64,000 nucleotides of DNA from Guadua angustifolia. Taxonomy: Eukaryota > Streptophyta > Magnoliopsida > Poales > Poaceae. The DNA lies in contig CM070520.1 in the NCBI GenBank assembly GCA_036346375.1, positions 46,953,854-47,017,853 on the forward strand, read 5' to 3'. Positions 12,695-25,060 of this stretch are shown here, in pieces (the stretch's first letter is position 1; the number at the start of each line of letters is the position of its first letter). The notes beneath the pieces were generated by a model, which saw only the letters and a list, made by a program, of their open reading frames with translations, made no database searches and was not told the origin of the DNA. The translations under genes were made by a program, and so were the position numbers.

Positions 12695-13301
12695 TATGCC
12701 CCCATTTTGGAAGATAACTTGTTATCTTTCAAAAATATATCGGCTTCACCATCCGTCGGCTTCCTCGTTGTTTGGTTAGGGAACCGCGTCAATAATCGCT
12801 ATTTTTGAATGTAGTAAAACTTCAGTCTTGGTTTAATGACATGTGTCGCCTCGGGTTCACTTCCGCCATTTTTACTTTTCACCGTATATATATATGGGAC
12901 CCCATGGTTATTTTCACGCTTTCGGCTCTCAACCATCTCGCAATCGGCTTCACCATCCGTCGGCTTCTCGCCCAAGCTCTCAGCAATCCTTCGAGTCTAT
13001 GAATGGACTCTTCCTAGGTACTTATTCCAATTCGAAAGCGAAGATCAAGACTACCTAGGGCCAAGAGGGAATTTGATCACGATACGCTTATTAACAAAGA
13101 CATCCCTAGACTTCCTTTATCTAAAAAAGGTTACAATATAAAAGAGTGGGGAAAGAGCTTTAGAGCTTACGACAAAGACTCAAAGGTTGGAGATCCCGTA
13201 TATACGAGTAGCGACCTCAAAAGAGATCTCGAGTGGAAAGGGCAGCATAGCCGAATGTCTCGCCGCTAAGCCTAGCCAACCCGTAAGCCAATGAGCCCTT
13301 A

Positions 13302-15720
13302 GTGGCCACAGATGCTACTTCGTCGACTTTAATGCTTTCCTCTTCGCTCAGCCCAATCGCCCAACCCTTTTGGACGAGCCGAAATTTGGTTGCCTTAGGC
13401 CGGATGGAGACCAAATATCGACTTATAGCGCAAGTCGCAGCTCGCCAATCTGATCGAAAGGTGAAGGATGGTCAAGTATATCTTGCACAACAACAAAGTT
13501 AATGGCTTGGTATCGGACGAAGAGCATGCGACCTTTTTGAACATGTGGCTCGATCGGTTCGTTTTTTGTGGAGCGCCTCGGCCCGGCTACGTATATCGCC
13601 AGGCAGAGCGCTTAGTAGAAGGCCGTCGGCTTGCGCTTTGGGAAAATGCTTCTTGGAGCTATCTACCGATGATGCACGCCATTAGAGTCGGTTTTTTCTC
13701 GATTTGCTCAATTTATTGTTGGCAACATCGGCGGTCCTTTATGGTTTGTTCGCTTATGGCTTTACAAAGATCTTTAGCCGATCACGATCCCGGATCATCT
13801 AGATGATCTGACCTTCCCACGAAGATTATCCTCAAGGCACCACCTCAATACCGAGCTAGTCGATCATACGGGAAAGACTAGTAATGTGTACGAGTGGAGA
13901 TGTCAGAATCACCCCTGCCGACTTCAAGAAGTATCTTCTATTCTTTTTATACTTGGACAATACGATTTTCACCAAGCAGGACTTTTTTTCCATACAAAGA
14001 AGACAAACCGATTTCCAATGGCCCTCGCTTCTTCATCCGATGCCGATAGCTCTTTGATGCCAAAGATCAACCTTAGAGTTGTATCGGATCTTCCTTTCCC
14101 CTTGCATTCTTCATGTCGGCTTGAACTCCCGTAATAGGACTTTTCGGTAGTCATATGAATTCTACCACCCTCTCAGATACGCCTCGTCGGCTTGGGTTTC
14201 GCCAAGTGATACCTTCCTTGCCGATTCTTGATCGTGTTGAACCAGTACGAGTGACAAACGCCACGTCACCAAATAATCTCAAAATTAACCGATGATCTTC
14301 AAGTTGTTAACTCGCCGACTTTTTCCCGAACTCCGTCGCCACCCATTTTTCACGGTGGGCGCCTATATCAAGCGCTCTACTTGGACCGCATACACCGCTT
14401 ACCGTTATTGAGAAATTTTTACCAGACTATCACGAGTCGATAAAGAGTCGTTCTAGCGGCAAGAAATGAGTGAGAGCTCGGATTCCTCCAACTCATCGGG
14501 TTATACTAACTCATCGGTAGTTGTAGAGGTATCGGCTTGTTTTTCTTAAGATTCTTTACTTTATCAGCTTTTGTCCTTATTCTTATCCTCTTAATTTTCA
14601 TTTTTCTTCAGGATGCCGCAGTTGGCAACAAGACTATTGCTGCTCCATCGGCCAGTGAGCCGAAAAGGAAAAGACCGCATCAATCGACGGGTTTGTCCGG
14701 TTATTGTTCCAGCAGCCTTGGTGTTCAGAGCCTGTCACTGTCGGAGCTTGAAAAAGGCCGACCTTCAAGTAATAACATAACCCGACGATCGCAAGTATTC
14801 CGATCCATAATTTGCTTTGATGCTGATAAGATTCAACTTGCAGAAAAACCCAAGTCGACGAAGGCCCCAGCCCGTCGACAAAAACGCATTTGAGCAGAGT
14901 GCTGAGAGCTCCCACAACGCAACGGCTTTAGAGGTGAAGTATCCTTATGCGCCTAAGAATCGCTAAACCTTACGATACTAACCTTACCTCGAATCTTTTT
15001 CACCAAGCAGACGGCTCGGTGGTTGGTATCTTGACCGATCCGCAAGACGCCCCGCTCACAATCATTCTCGCGCTTCTCCTCTAGCACCACTTCCTGCTGA
15101 ATCGCCGCTTCAATTACCTCCCATTGCGCCAGTCCCGCCCGTTCTATCTGAGGTCGTATTTGACGATCTGTCCAACCTTCTCGGCTTCACTTTAGACGAG
15201 CTGGTCGATCCGGAGGTGATGGCGACAGACAACTACCCCCAAGATATCCGCAATATCATAGACGTCTCTATGAAGGCATCGGCTGTTTTTTGAGATAACT
15301 CAGCCTGAAGCCTCTATTTTAGCCAACTGCCAACCTATCCGTGACGCAATGGCCACTGTCAAGGCCGATCTTCCAGCCGCAGCTATGAGCGCTCTTCTAA
15401 ATGTGTGCCATTTAGACGAGAAGAAGACTAAGTCGGCGCGCTAACTCGAGAATAGCTGGCAAAGCCCAAGAAGCCGATCAACACTTTTGAACAAGTTGAT
15501 TCTTGAGGCAAAGGCCGAGAAAAGAAATATGATGACACCGCAGTCATTCATGGTCGCTAAGTCTTCTACTCAAGAACCTGAGTCGACTAAAAGCGGCTTG
15601 AGGAGGATTTGGCTAAAGTGAACCAAATAGCTATCGACAACCTTGCCAATACTAGTGCAATGGCCCAAACTTTGAAAGACCGTAAGATCAATGTTGGCCA
15701 AGTCGCTGCGGGTTAAGGAT
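13302..15720 (+). pseudogene. Antisense extra gene of Tat element: plant mobile domain (PMD) pseudogene
   Basis: Plus-strand gene remnant inside a minus-strand retrotransposon. At 13495-13660 the frame reads DEEHATFLNMWLDRFVFC. At 13718-13774 another frame reads VGNIGGPLWFVRLWLYKDL, a hallmark of the plant mobile domain (aminotransferase-like, seen in MAIN/MAIL proteins and in transposons), and then hits a stop. Downstream, 'tttcttcag' at about 14603-14612 looks like an intron acceptor before a basic segment (SEPKRKRPHQST), possibly a nuclear signal. An acidic block lies near 15140-15260 (FDDLSNLLGFTLDELVDP). Function is unknown. Several frame changes make this a pseudogene; exons were not resolved. 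Confidence 0.62.
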
Positions 15721-16021
15721 CATCGCCAAGATTGTCGGTGCCTTGAGATGCTAAAGCCGATGAAGATCTTGTCTATGGTATCACGTAAACTTTGGGTATT
15801 CTTTGCCGCTTATCTCGTCTCTTTGCTAGAATCCTGTGGTCCGGGTTGTAATGTGAAATGATGTTTTGGTGTAGCTTGTCCCAAACAATTTACTTTTGTT
15901 ATCACTTTTGCTTGCTATACTTTTGTAACACTTTCAATCGGCTGTTTAACCGATTTATTCTGTTTTGTTTAATCGGCTTGTTTAACCGATTTGTTTCTCA
16001 ATCCTTTGCGTTGTACTTCTA

Positions 16022-17476
16022 TTACGCACCAATCCAAATGCTAGGATAGTACCGTTTTAGATACTTTCCGTTAATTGCCTTTGGTAATACCAATCCCTCA
16101 AGCGTTTCGAGTATATACGCATTTCCGCCAACAAGCCGATTTACTTTATACGGTCCTTCCCAGGTGGGTGACCATTTACCGAATCGATTATCTTTAGAAC
16201 CGATCGGTAATATTGTTTTCCAAACCAAATCGTCTTTACTAAAGGATTTGGGCATAACTTTTTTGTTGTATGCTCTTGCAACTCTTTCTTTATTCTTTTT
16301 AAGCCGATTTAGAGTAACCAGTCTTAGCTCCGCCAAGTCATCCAAATTGCACAACATCGATTCTTTGTATTCATCGGCCGATAGATTATTTTGCTTAGCT
16401 ACTCGCATAGATTTAATGCTTATTTCTATGGGCAACACGGCTTCTTGACCATATACCAACTGATATGGTGATAATTTGGTCGATCCATGAAACGCTAGCC
16501 GATAAGCCCACAAAGACTCCGATAGTGTAGAGTGCCAAGTTCGGGGCTTTTCATCAATTTTTCTTTTGATTAGCTTGATCAAAGTTTTGTTAGACGACTC
16601 GGCTTGTCCATTGGCCTGAGCGTAATATGGCGATGAATTAAGTAGTTTGATACCCGTGATCTTCGCGAAGCTTTTAAAATCGTTAGACATGAACACGGTC
16701 CCTTGATCGGTCGTGATAGTTTGAGGGATATCGAATCGATGGATAATGTGTTCATTAACGGTTTATAGCTTCTACATCGGTGACTTTTTGAGCGGAACGG
16801 CTTCAACCCATTTTGAAAAATAGTCGATTGGGTGCGAGGATGAATTTGTGGCCTTTACTTGATGTGGAAAAATTTGGCCGATTATGTCTATTCCCCATCC
16901 TCGAACGGCCATGGCTTAATAATCGGGTATAAATCGATGTCGTGCGAGAAGGTACATTCCCAAACTTTTGACAACTTTAGCATCCTTTATAATACTTGAA
17001 GCAATCTTCTAACATCGCCGCCAAAAATACCTTGGTTCGTCTTAAGATCCATTTCATTTTATGAGCCGATTGATGCGCGCCGCAAATTCCTTCGTGAACC
17101 TCACCCATGGCTACCTTTGCTTCTTCATCGCCTAAACACCGCAGAAGCAATCCTTCTAATGTCCGATAGTATAGCTCCCTTTCCAACACAACATATTTCA
17201 AAGCCTGCTGCCGAATCTTGCGAGCGGTGGGTTTGGATGGGTCCATCAAGTAGGCTTTTATTTCGGTTCTCCAATCGGTGGCGTCAACACACAGTACTGC
17301 TTTGTCAACAAAGTCAAACGTTTCATGTCGGCTATATTCCCTGTAGCCTGACGCTGCTTGAGCTAACATATTGGCTTTATCATTCATTTCCCTAGGCACA
17401 TGGCCAATACGAAACAATGTAAAGGTGTCTATAATTTCAAGGCAATGCTCCAGATACTTTGATAATACCTCATCGT
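16022..17476 (-). pseudogene. Gypsy RNase H end and integrase pseudogene
   Basis: The minus-strand frame at 17472-16977 reads the RNase H C-terminus (FRIGHVPREMNDKANMLAQA) and the integrase zinc-binding HHCC region (HEGICGAHQSAHKMKW, then CFKYYKGC). At 16696-16022 a 224-codon frame covers the end of the integrase core (SSPYYAQANGQAESSNKTLI, with the catalytic Glu) and the C-terminal DNA-binding part (WSPTWEGPYKV), ending at a stop. The region between, about 16980-16700, is shifted in frame. Integrase inserts element cDNA into nuclear DNA. The N-terminal side is cut off at 17476 by another LTR. Confidence 0.85.
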
Positions 17477-18212
17477 TGCCCCCGCGGGCTCCGACCTGGT
17501 CTTAGGCCGGGGCCCCAACAAGCTTCGACTCTGCGACCTCCGCCACGTCGACGGTCGACGACAAGCTGGTCGCCTGCCCCACGGACATGACGGCCATGCT
17601 TTGAGACAGTGGTCGCTTCGAGGCGACAGGGGCCGCCAGAGTCAAGCGCCGTCCTTCAAGACCGCCACTATCTCGACAGCGACAGAGGGCAAAAGACCTT
17701 CCCAACTGAGCACTGTTTCGTTGTGTCATTTAACCCAGTGTGGATGAACAGGACCCGCTAATCGACAAATACTAGGACCAAGACCAGACTCCAGGCGAGT
17801 ATACCCCTACCTTTTTTTCTCCAAATTCCCATGTAACCTGCCTCTCGCTTATATAAAGGGGCAGGGCCCTCGAGGAAGGGCATTCAGATTCAGATTCGAC
17901 CTCGCTTTCTCATTCGATTCAATTTAAGCCTTCCGACTCGACTCGGCATCCGACCTAGGCAAGCACTCCCGAACTCCTCCGCTCGGACGAGCGCTAAGGG
18001 CTTGTCCTTAGCCCTCGCTTGTAATCCCTTGTAGTCCTCTGCACCCTAAGCAATACAAACCACCACCACGAACTGAACGTAGGGATATTCGGTCCGAACC
18101 AGTATACATCTTGGGCTCCCTGAGTCAACCATCAAGGAGAGGGAACGTGTGGCCCCTTGACTTACAAATCTACTTGCCGGTTATACGAAACACCGATAGT
18201 TCGTGCCAGGTA
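17477..18212 (+). repeat. Ty3/gypsy LTR plus primer-binding site (second gypsy family, truncated)
   Basis: Starts TGCCCCCGCGGGCTCC inside the Tat RNase H gene. It has a TATA box (TATATAAAG, 17850-17858) and the Cys/Tyr-poor, CT-rich U5 typical of grass gypsy LTRs ('gggatattcggtccgaaccagtat'). It ends near 18198 (acaccgata), followed by 'gttcgtgccaggta' at 18199-18212, which resembles the 'TTGGCGCGCCAGGTA' primer-binding site of this class. The internal region is absent: CACTA sub-terminal repeats begin directly afterwards. Confidence 0.6.
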
Positions 18213-18217
18213 TTTTT

Positions 18218-18400
18218 TTATCGGTTCAAGACTAAAAACTGATTCTAATTTACATTATCACTATCTGTATTGGTTTTCAAAGAAAACCGATTCTGATAAT
18301 ACTTATATCCGTATCAGTTTACTACGAAAACTGATTTTGATGAGTCACTATCTGTATCGGTGTACAAAGAAAACCGATTATGATAAGCATTCTATGTTCT
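18218..18400. repeat. CACTA sub-terminal repeats, left end
   Basis: Repeated units such as 'tatcggttt' and 'aaaaccgatt' in both orientations, spaced about 30 bases apart, alternating with 'cactatctgtat'. Units resemble but do not equal those at the right end. Such arrays bind the element's own transposase (known for En/Spm). Confidence 0.7.
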
Positions 18401-18868
18401 CCATTTTAATCATATTTCTACAAGTTCTGAATTTTCAATATTTCATCAAAGAGAGAAAAGACCATAACTTTTTCATGCATTGTTGAAATTATTAGAAATT
18501 TTGCAAAAACATACTTTAGGATACTGCAAAGCTTTTCAAAGAAGAATTTTTCCAAAAAGAGTCCTCATTCAAGAAATATGCCAAAATTCAATTCGTAGGC
18601 ATCATTTTTTTCGTAAAGTGTACAAAAGTCTAACCTTTTTCATATTACTCCTGAGTTGTTCGAACATTTCCAAAAATGAACTTTTAACTATTTATGAGCT
18701 TTCCCAACTATAATTTTATGCAAAGAAATTTTCTTTCACAACATATGGCACAAATTTTCTTTCAAAGCATGTATGCATAATTAATTATTGAACTTGGATT
18801 TATACACTGCATACATTGAAAAATATTTTGCAAACAGTGCAATAGTCCATTTATCTGCAATTGTCCAT

Positions 18869-20061
18869 TTATTTACAATACTGCCCTTCTTGATGATCTA
18901 TTCGTACGTAATTGGTTCCATGTGTGTCATCGTCGGCCCCGCTAAGATAGGTCCCATCTGCAAACAGAGGTATTTTATCGAATTGGTCGTATTCTTCTTC
19001 ATCTACGATATTTTCGACACCAACGATCTGCCACTTTCCAGTAAGGATAACATGCAACCTTGGATTGGTGGGATCACGTATGTAGAAGACTTGATTTGCT
19101 TGCTTCGCAAGGATAAACGGGTCATCTTTATAGACGAGCCTATTCAGATCCACCAAAGTAAAACCTCTCTTGTCGACCTTCACTCCATGTAGGAGTCGCA
19201 CCCACTTACTCGGAACAGTGGAACTTGATATATTCCGTAATCAAGCTCCCAAATATCTTCGATCGTCCCGTAGTACGACTTCATTACCGATGAGGATCCT
19301 CCTTTTGAGTGATGATCATTGGAGAAAGCATCTATGCTTACACTACTATTTTGAAATGTACTCTTAGCATCTTGACTTTCAGTGTAAAATATGTACCCAT
19401 TGATATCGTACCCCTGCCATGTCGTACATTAAATCTAGGTCCATCAGCCAACCATTTCACATTCTCACTAGCGGAGACCTCCGCCTGTTCTTTGAACCAT
19501 GGGAGAAATCTGTCGTTGTGTCCCCGCGTGATGGAAATCTCATCCATATGTGGATTCTCTTCCTATAATACCAACTTGTGCTGCTCGACGCATTCTCGCA
19601 ACTTCTACTGTCTTTGCAACACCATCAAATGCGCTTTGCAATACATATCAAATCGTGGCCTCGTTAGTTTCGACCCAACGATTCCTTTGCTAGCAAGTCT
19701 GCCCTCATGTCTAGATATAGGAACATCGATTGCTTGTCTTTTTCCGAGATAGTCCACGCAGAACTCAATAACCTCTTCAGTCCCATAACATTCAACAACA
19801 CTACACTTAGGCTTTGATCGATTCCTCACGTATGACTTTAATATACCCATATATCTCTCAAAAGGATACATGTAACGCAGGAATGCAGGTCCACATATCT
19901 TAATCTCTATAATAAGGTGTACTACAAGGTGGACCATCACGTCGAAGAAGGATAGGGGAAAATGCATCTCAAGGTGACATAGAGTTTGCAACACCTCACT
20001 TTGTAAGTTGTCCAGCACATCACGGTCGATAACCTTACAAGAGATCGCATTGAAGAAATAA
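18869..20061 (-). pseudogene. CACTA transposase, C-terminal part (DUF4218 and DUF4216)
   Basis: Minus strand. At 20018-19605 is a DUF4218-like block (LCHLEMHFPLSFFDVMVHLV, CGPAFLRYMYPFERYMGILK, EEVIEFCVDYL). At 19201-18869 is a DUF4216-like block (VDKRGFTLVDLNRLVYKDDP, PFILAKQANQVFYIRDP). Both are parts of grass TNP2-type CACTA transposase proteins. The frame continues across the solo LTR: ITKLC at 22734 and onward joins YFFNAI just left of 20067. Stops between the two blocks (19560-19340) show decay. Confidence 0.8.
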
Positions 20062-20066
20062 CATAG

Positions 20067-22733
20067 TGTAACAACCCTCTAAATTCAAAAATAAAGAAAA
20101 ATGAAGATTTTATATTTGAAAATGGAAATGAATCAAAAGTTTAATTGAAATCAAGATTTTGATTTTAAACAATATTCTTTCCTCATTTCTTCTATTATAA
20201 TCTCAATGAAAAGAAGGAATTCAAAATTTAAATTGTTATTCCAAAAATAGATAAAATATCAAAATGAGTTTGAAATGTGATCTTCATTTAAATTCTCATT
20301 TCTAAATTCTCTTGCATTTTCTTGAGCTTTTACTTTTAAAAGAAAAGTTAAAATCAATGAAATGGTAAAATGGTAAAAGTAAGAAAGTAAAAGTAAAATA
20401 TCAGAAAAAATAATATTAAAATTTCAGATCACTCAAGATATCTCCAGAACCAAATCATGATGTTTGAAATGATCTGAACAATTAAAATAAAACAAAAACA
20501 TGTGATAATCTGTAGACAAGAAATCTGATTTGAAGTCTTGTTAGATTTGTGTAGTAATCCCCAAACCTTTCCTCGGTAATAATAAACTAGATAAACGAAC
20601 TCGGTAATAATAATGGAATTTGTAGTTAAGTTACTTGTATCACCAAAATCTTCTTAAGACCACAGATATGTAACCGGTAACTTAACATTATAGATTTAGT
20701 ATATTCAAAACTAATCCATATGCAAAGTTAATTAAAGAATGAATGCTATTCATTTATATACATCATACAACAAGTGAACTAATAATTAATTCTATTAATC
20801 CAAATAATTTTTGCGTCTTGAATTCGATATTATAAATACAAGAATACATAAATTCAGCTTCTTGAATTTGTAAAGTAAAGATAGACAATGTATAAAAGTA
20901 AGTTGTTCTCCGATCAAACTTAAACACTAATATCAGTGTAAAGTTTAATCATTTAAGACATGAGAGATTGAAATCATCTAACCCAAACCACAGCCATGCC
21001 TGCTTTCTGTAGATTGTCTTTATTTGACTTTCTATCTATTTTCTCTTTGCCCTTATTAAAGATGTTATTTGCTACTTTCATTGGAATGACGCGTAGAACC
21101 CGATGTAATTACCTTCATCGTCGATTATGACAACAACTTCGTCGTAAATAGCAAATAAGCAAGACAAGCACCCCCTTTGAACATGTTGATCCCAGTTTTA
21201 TAAACGTTTTCTTAAATGTTTTATTGCATACGCTTATGTTCATTATACTGCTACTTTATGGTTAATGTAGTTATACCAGAATGCATAGAACTTCCTTGAT
21301 AAGTATGGATTGTGAACCTTGAAAACCCTAGATTAAGGTAGACAGATTCAATGTCAACATGGGATCCCTCACACTTAGATATTATGCTTAGCCACACCCT
21401 AAAAGAATCTAAAATTTTGATATGGTTAAAAATGTTGGACACAACAATATGATGGGTATGACATTTCTTTATGGTTGGTATTTTGATTTAAAAATAAAAA
21501 TAAAACTATGCTTTTGATGCGGGCAATTATTGGCAATAGCCGGAGGTGCATGGACTTGCACGTAGTGTAGGGGTAGATTATTGCTCGTGTCAGATTAAGG
21601 ACCGAACTATGAGTTGTTTTCAGGCCAAGAAATCCGTACAACCACAAGTGCTGGTATGAGACATCCTTAAACCAATTAAGTTATCTAGTTTAACTTTACA
21701 CATTGGAAGGCTGGAGTAGTACGAGCTTCTTCAATGACTGGTTGCTCGGAGGGGCGCCCACACCGAGGTGTTGGGAGCAACGTTTGCTGATACAACGGTG
21801 TACGCCATACTATGGATATGCTTAATCATTTATTGTACAGCTACTGTACAAACATTTACACCATAGTATGAGTTTGACGTCACCAGGCTGGTGCAAAGTT
21901 AACCTAGGTAATGTAAAGGTTTTCGTCATGAACATTCTGGCCACTACGCCAAAGGTGCATGAAACATGCGGCAAAAAGAAAAGGTCATGACTTCTGGGTA
22001 AAGCTGTACACTTCTACAGAGTGTAAAACTAATCGATTAGCCACGCCCGCGATCATGGGCACTTGGTAAAGTCATCACATAGTTAGCGGTTTTGATATTT
22101 TCTAAATGGGTTGGATTGGATACATTTGTTGGAAAGTATTTGTCTCAGATTTGAGCCATGTGTTGGCAATGAACATCTCGATGCTCACGTCGTAGAGGAC
22201 TGTGAGTTGTTACTTATGCTTTACTTATTATTTTCATATCTGTCAAATTGCTTTTATAAATTCCGTTTTATGCAATTACTACTTGTTTTACAAATTAAAT
22301 TGGCTTTATGCAAATTAACCGTAGAAGCCTTTCCTTTGAAATGGCTTGCATATAATATAGGATTTGCAAAAGTCTTGCTGCGTACGAAAGTACTCACCCT
22401 AGCTTATTCGTTGTTTTTAGGTGAAGAATCAGGATAGCTCGACGAAATTTATTTGACGTAGGATTCGGGAATGTTAACGAGTTTTTCTAGGGATTATGCC
22501 TTGTCAGTTGCCTGAGGGTTGGATGGGCACACTACAAGACTTTGATTCTTTCCGCTGCATTACTCTGAATTGTAAGACCTTATTGTGTAAATTACCATTA
22601 TTATTTGTAATAAAGAGTATGGATGTGATATCAATTGTTGTAAATATGCGTGCTAGCTATTGATCATAGGACTAGCACTGTATACACATAAGATTTCCAT
22701 TTTTGCATTTATGTAAAAATGGGGGTCGCTACA
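20067..22733 (+). repeat. Solo LTR with 5-bp target duplication, inserted in CACTA transposase
   Basis: Begins TGTAACAACCC and ends GTCGCTACA. The 5-bp 'catag' flanks it at 20062-20066 and 22734-22738, an exact target-site duplication. No gag or pol coding sequence lies inside, so the 2667 bp is best read as one solo LTR left by LTR-LTR recombination. The terminal ~200 bases resemble the end of the repeat at 57308-60476, including 'ctttccgctgca'. The strand follows the canonical TG...CA reading and the downstream 'actcaccc' landmark shared by both copies. Confidence 0.82.
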
Positions 22734-24743
22734 CATAGCTTCGTGATTGCGAATATGACATCCTCTGGTAGAATATTTCTAATTGCAACAGAGAGCATTT
22801 GGGTCATCAAGACATGGCAGTCGTGGGACTTCATTCCAACCAACTTCAAATCATCCATAGACATGAGCTTCTTAACATTTGCGAAGTAGCCCGATGGAAC
22901 TTTAATACCTTGGAGACACTTGCAGAGGTCTTCTTTCTCCTTCTTGGAGAGGGTGTAGCATGCAGCGGGGATGTACGAACCTTTCCCATCCTCCTCTATC
23001 ACGGCAAGCTCGGGCCTGATTCCCATGTAAACCATGTCACGGCGAGCATTCACACCATCCTTGGTCTTCCCAGGTATGTTCTTCTCAACGTGCATCACAT
23101 CAATACAGTGTCGTACATCTAACTTCTTCGACTATGATAGTTCTCAAAATATCGACCTCTTCTTCCACATGCCTCTGGAACGAACAGATTTATGGCTCTT
23201 CCCATATTGGACGTCGATATCCTGCACACGTGAATATACTTGCCTTCCAATCATAGGCTGCGGTGCTGAACGAACTTCTCTCTTTCCATCAAATTAGTCA
23301 CCCATCTTACGGTATCGATGACTGCGAGGTAGAAACCTACAGTGACCCATATACGTAGTTTTCTTCAAATTTGGTAGCCAACAGCTGTTAGTGTCCTCTT
23401 CACAAATAGAACACATTTTGCCTCTTTCGTACTGTAGCCCGCCAAATTATCAAGGGTCAGAAAATCATTTATAGTGCAAAATATCATAACCCGTAGGGTG
23501 AAGTGCTCTCTTTTGTACACATCCCACACTATGACTCCCTCATTCCACAGTTTTACCAAGTCCTCGATCAGTGGAGTAAGGTACACATTAATATCATTTC
23601 CTGACTGTTTGGGTCCTGAGATTAGTAACGACATTATGATATACTTCCGCGCACAGCCAAGGAGGGAGATTATAGATACACAACAGAAATGGCCAGGAGC
23701 TGTGACGACTGCTCATGTTATCAAACAGATTCATTCCATCTGTACTTAAGCTAAATCTTATGTTCCTCATTTTGGAACCGAACTCCTCATGTTTCCAATC
23801 GATGTTTCTCCATTGAGCCGAATCAGCAGGATGTCTCAGCTTGCCATCTTCCTTTCAAGACTCATAATGCCAACGCAACAATTTTGCCTCTCTAGGATTT
23901 GCAAACAACCGCTCTAAATGGGGAATGATGGGTAAGTACCACAATACCTTGGCCGGTGCACCTTTAGTGACCTCTTCACCATCGCTGGCCCGGGTCTTAC
24001 GCTTCTTGTCAGTACGCTTCTCCTGTTGTTTGTACCGAGGCACACCACAAACTAGACAAATGTGCAGCTCCTACTGTGCGTTACGGTACATGATACAATC
24101 ATTCGAACATGCATGTATCCTTTTTATTTCCATTCCCATGGGACATAGTAGCTTCTTCACTTTATAAATGCTTGTTGGCAACTTATTTCCCTCCGGAAGC
24201 AGATCCGATAGAAGAACTAGAAGTGCATTGAAACTTGTATCTGTCCAATGGTGTTTTGCCTTCAGTTCGAACAATGCAAGGATCGAACCCAACTTAGTGT
24301 ATTCTAATTTGCAACCCGAGAACAGTGGTTTGACATCGCCTTCTATTAAGCTTTTAAACTTTTCAAAATCTCTTTCCGTTTAATTTCCCTCCACATCCCA
24401 CAACATTTGCTCTAAATTGGCCTCCTCAAACATATCACGCTGTAACTCGTCATCGGGTTCCACCATGTCTTTATTGCATACCGGAAGGGTACTACCAGTC
24501 TCCCCGTGACAGGACCAACATATATTATAAATTCCTCACGAAGACACGTCAAATCAGGTGGTCCTCAATTTGAGCTAAGTTGTTAAATCTCCTAAGATTG
24601 GTACAATCAATGCAAGGACAATATATGAAGTTTACACCCCTCTTCACCATGTCTTTTTCTGCAATTTTTTTGAACTCCAGAATACCCCTCTGAAATTCAT
24701 CACTCACACAACTTTTCTGATACATCCATTCCTCACGGTCCAT
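22734..24743 (-). pseudogene. CACTA TNP2 transposase, N-terminal part
   Basis: Minus strand, N to C. A transposase-associated domain (24743-24549: MDREEWMYQKSCVSDEF, then CPCIDCTNLRRF) is followed by a degenerate stretch (24380-23860). The TNP2 core (23634-23365) reads LLISGPKQSGNDINVYLTPL, then LVKLWNEGVIVWD and MIFCTINDFLTLDNLAGYS. A further block (23098-22734) reads MMHVEKN, then YTLSKKEKEDLCKCLQGIKV and MKSHDCHVLMTQML. The protein would cut and paste CACTA elements from the nucleus-localised DNA ends. Stops and frameshifts between blocks make it non-functional. The frame is broken by the solo LTR at 22733. Confidence 0.85.
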
Positions 24744-25060
24744 CTGTAATTAGATTTCACACAATAAAATTAAGGAAAAACTAGAGCGACGGCTAGCTAG
24801 CTATTTCAAATATTAAGACAACATTTCAATTAATATTACTGTTGCAAAATAGTGAACGGGTTTCAGGGTTGGCTTCAAAATTTTTAGCTTGGCTTCAAAT
24901 TTTCTCTCACCCAAATATTGCTTCCAGCCACAAAATATGAGTTGTTTTCTCAGGTGGCAGCGGAGAACACGATCTCCTCTGAAAAATAGAGGACATCGAG
25001 TTCAGAATGCGTGGTATAAAATAACCTAGCGAGGCACATCAGAATCAGTTCTTACTTACG

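Larger units (their letters stand above)
12068..17476 (-). mobile_element. Ty3/gypsy retrotransposon fragment, Tat lineage, with antisense extra gene
   Basis: On the minus strand, RNase H end and integrase (17472-16022) are followed by a long 3' region and then the 3' LTR (12694-12068). A degenerate gene on the opposite strand (about 13302-15720) fills the 3' region, tail to tail with integrase. Extra antisense genes downstream of integrase are a known feature of some Tat-lineage elements such as Grande, which supports the lineage call. The 5' part (gag, protease, RT, 5' LTR) is missing: at 17477 the element meets a plus-strand LTR of a different family. Confidence 0.75.

Noticed and set aside
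18157..18713. Frames of 77-109 codons at the CACTA left end
   Set aside because: They are read through sub-terminal repeats and AT-rich non-coding sequence.
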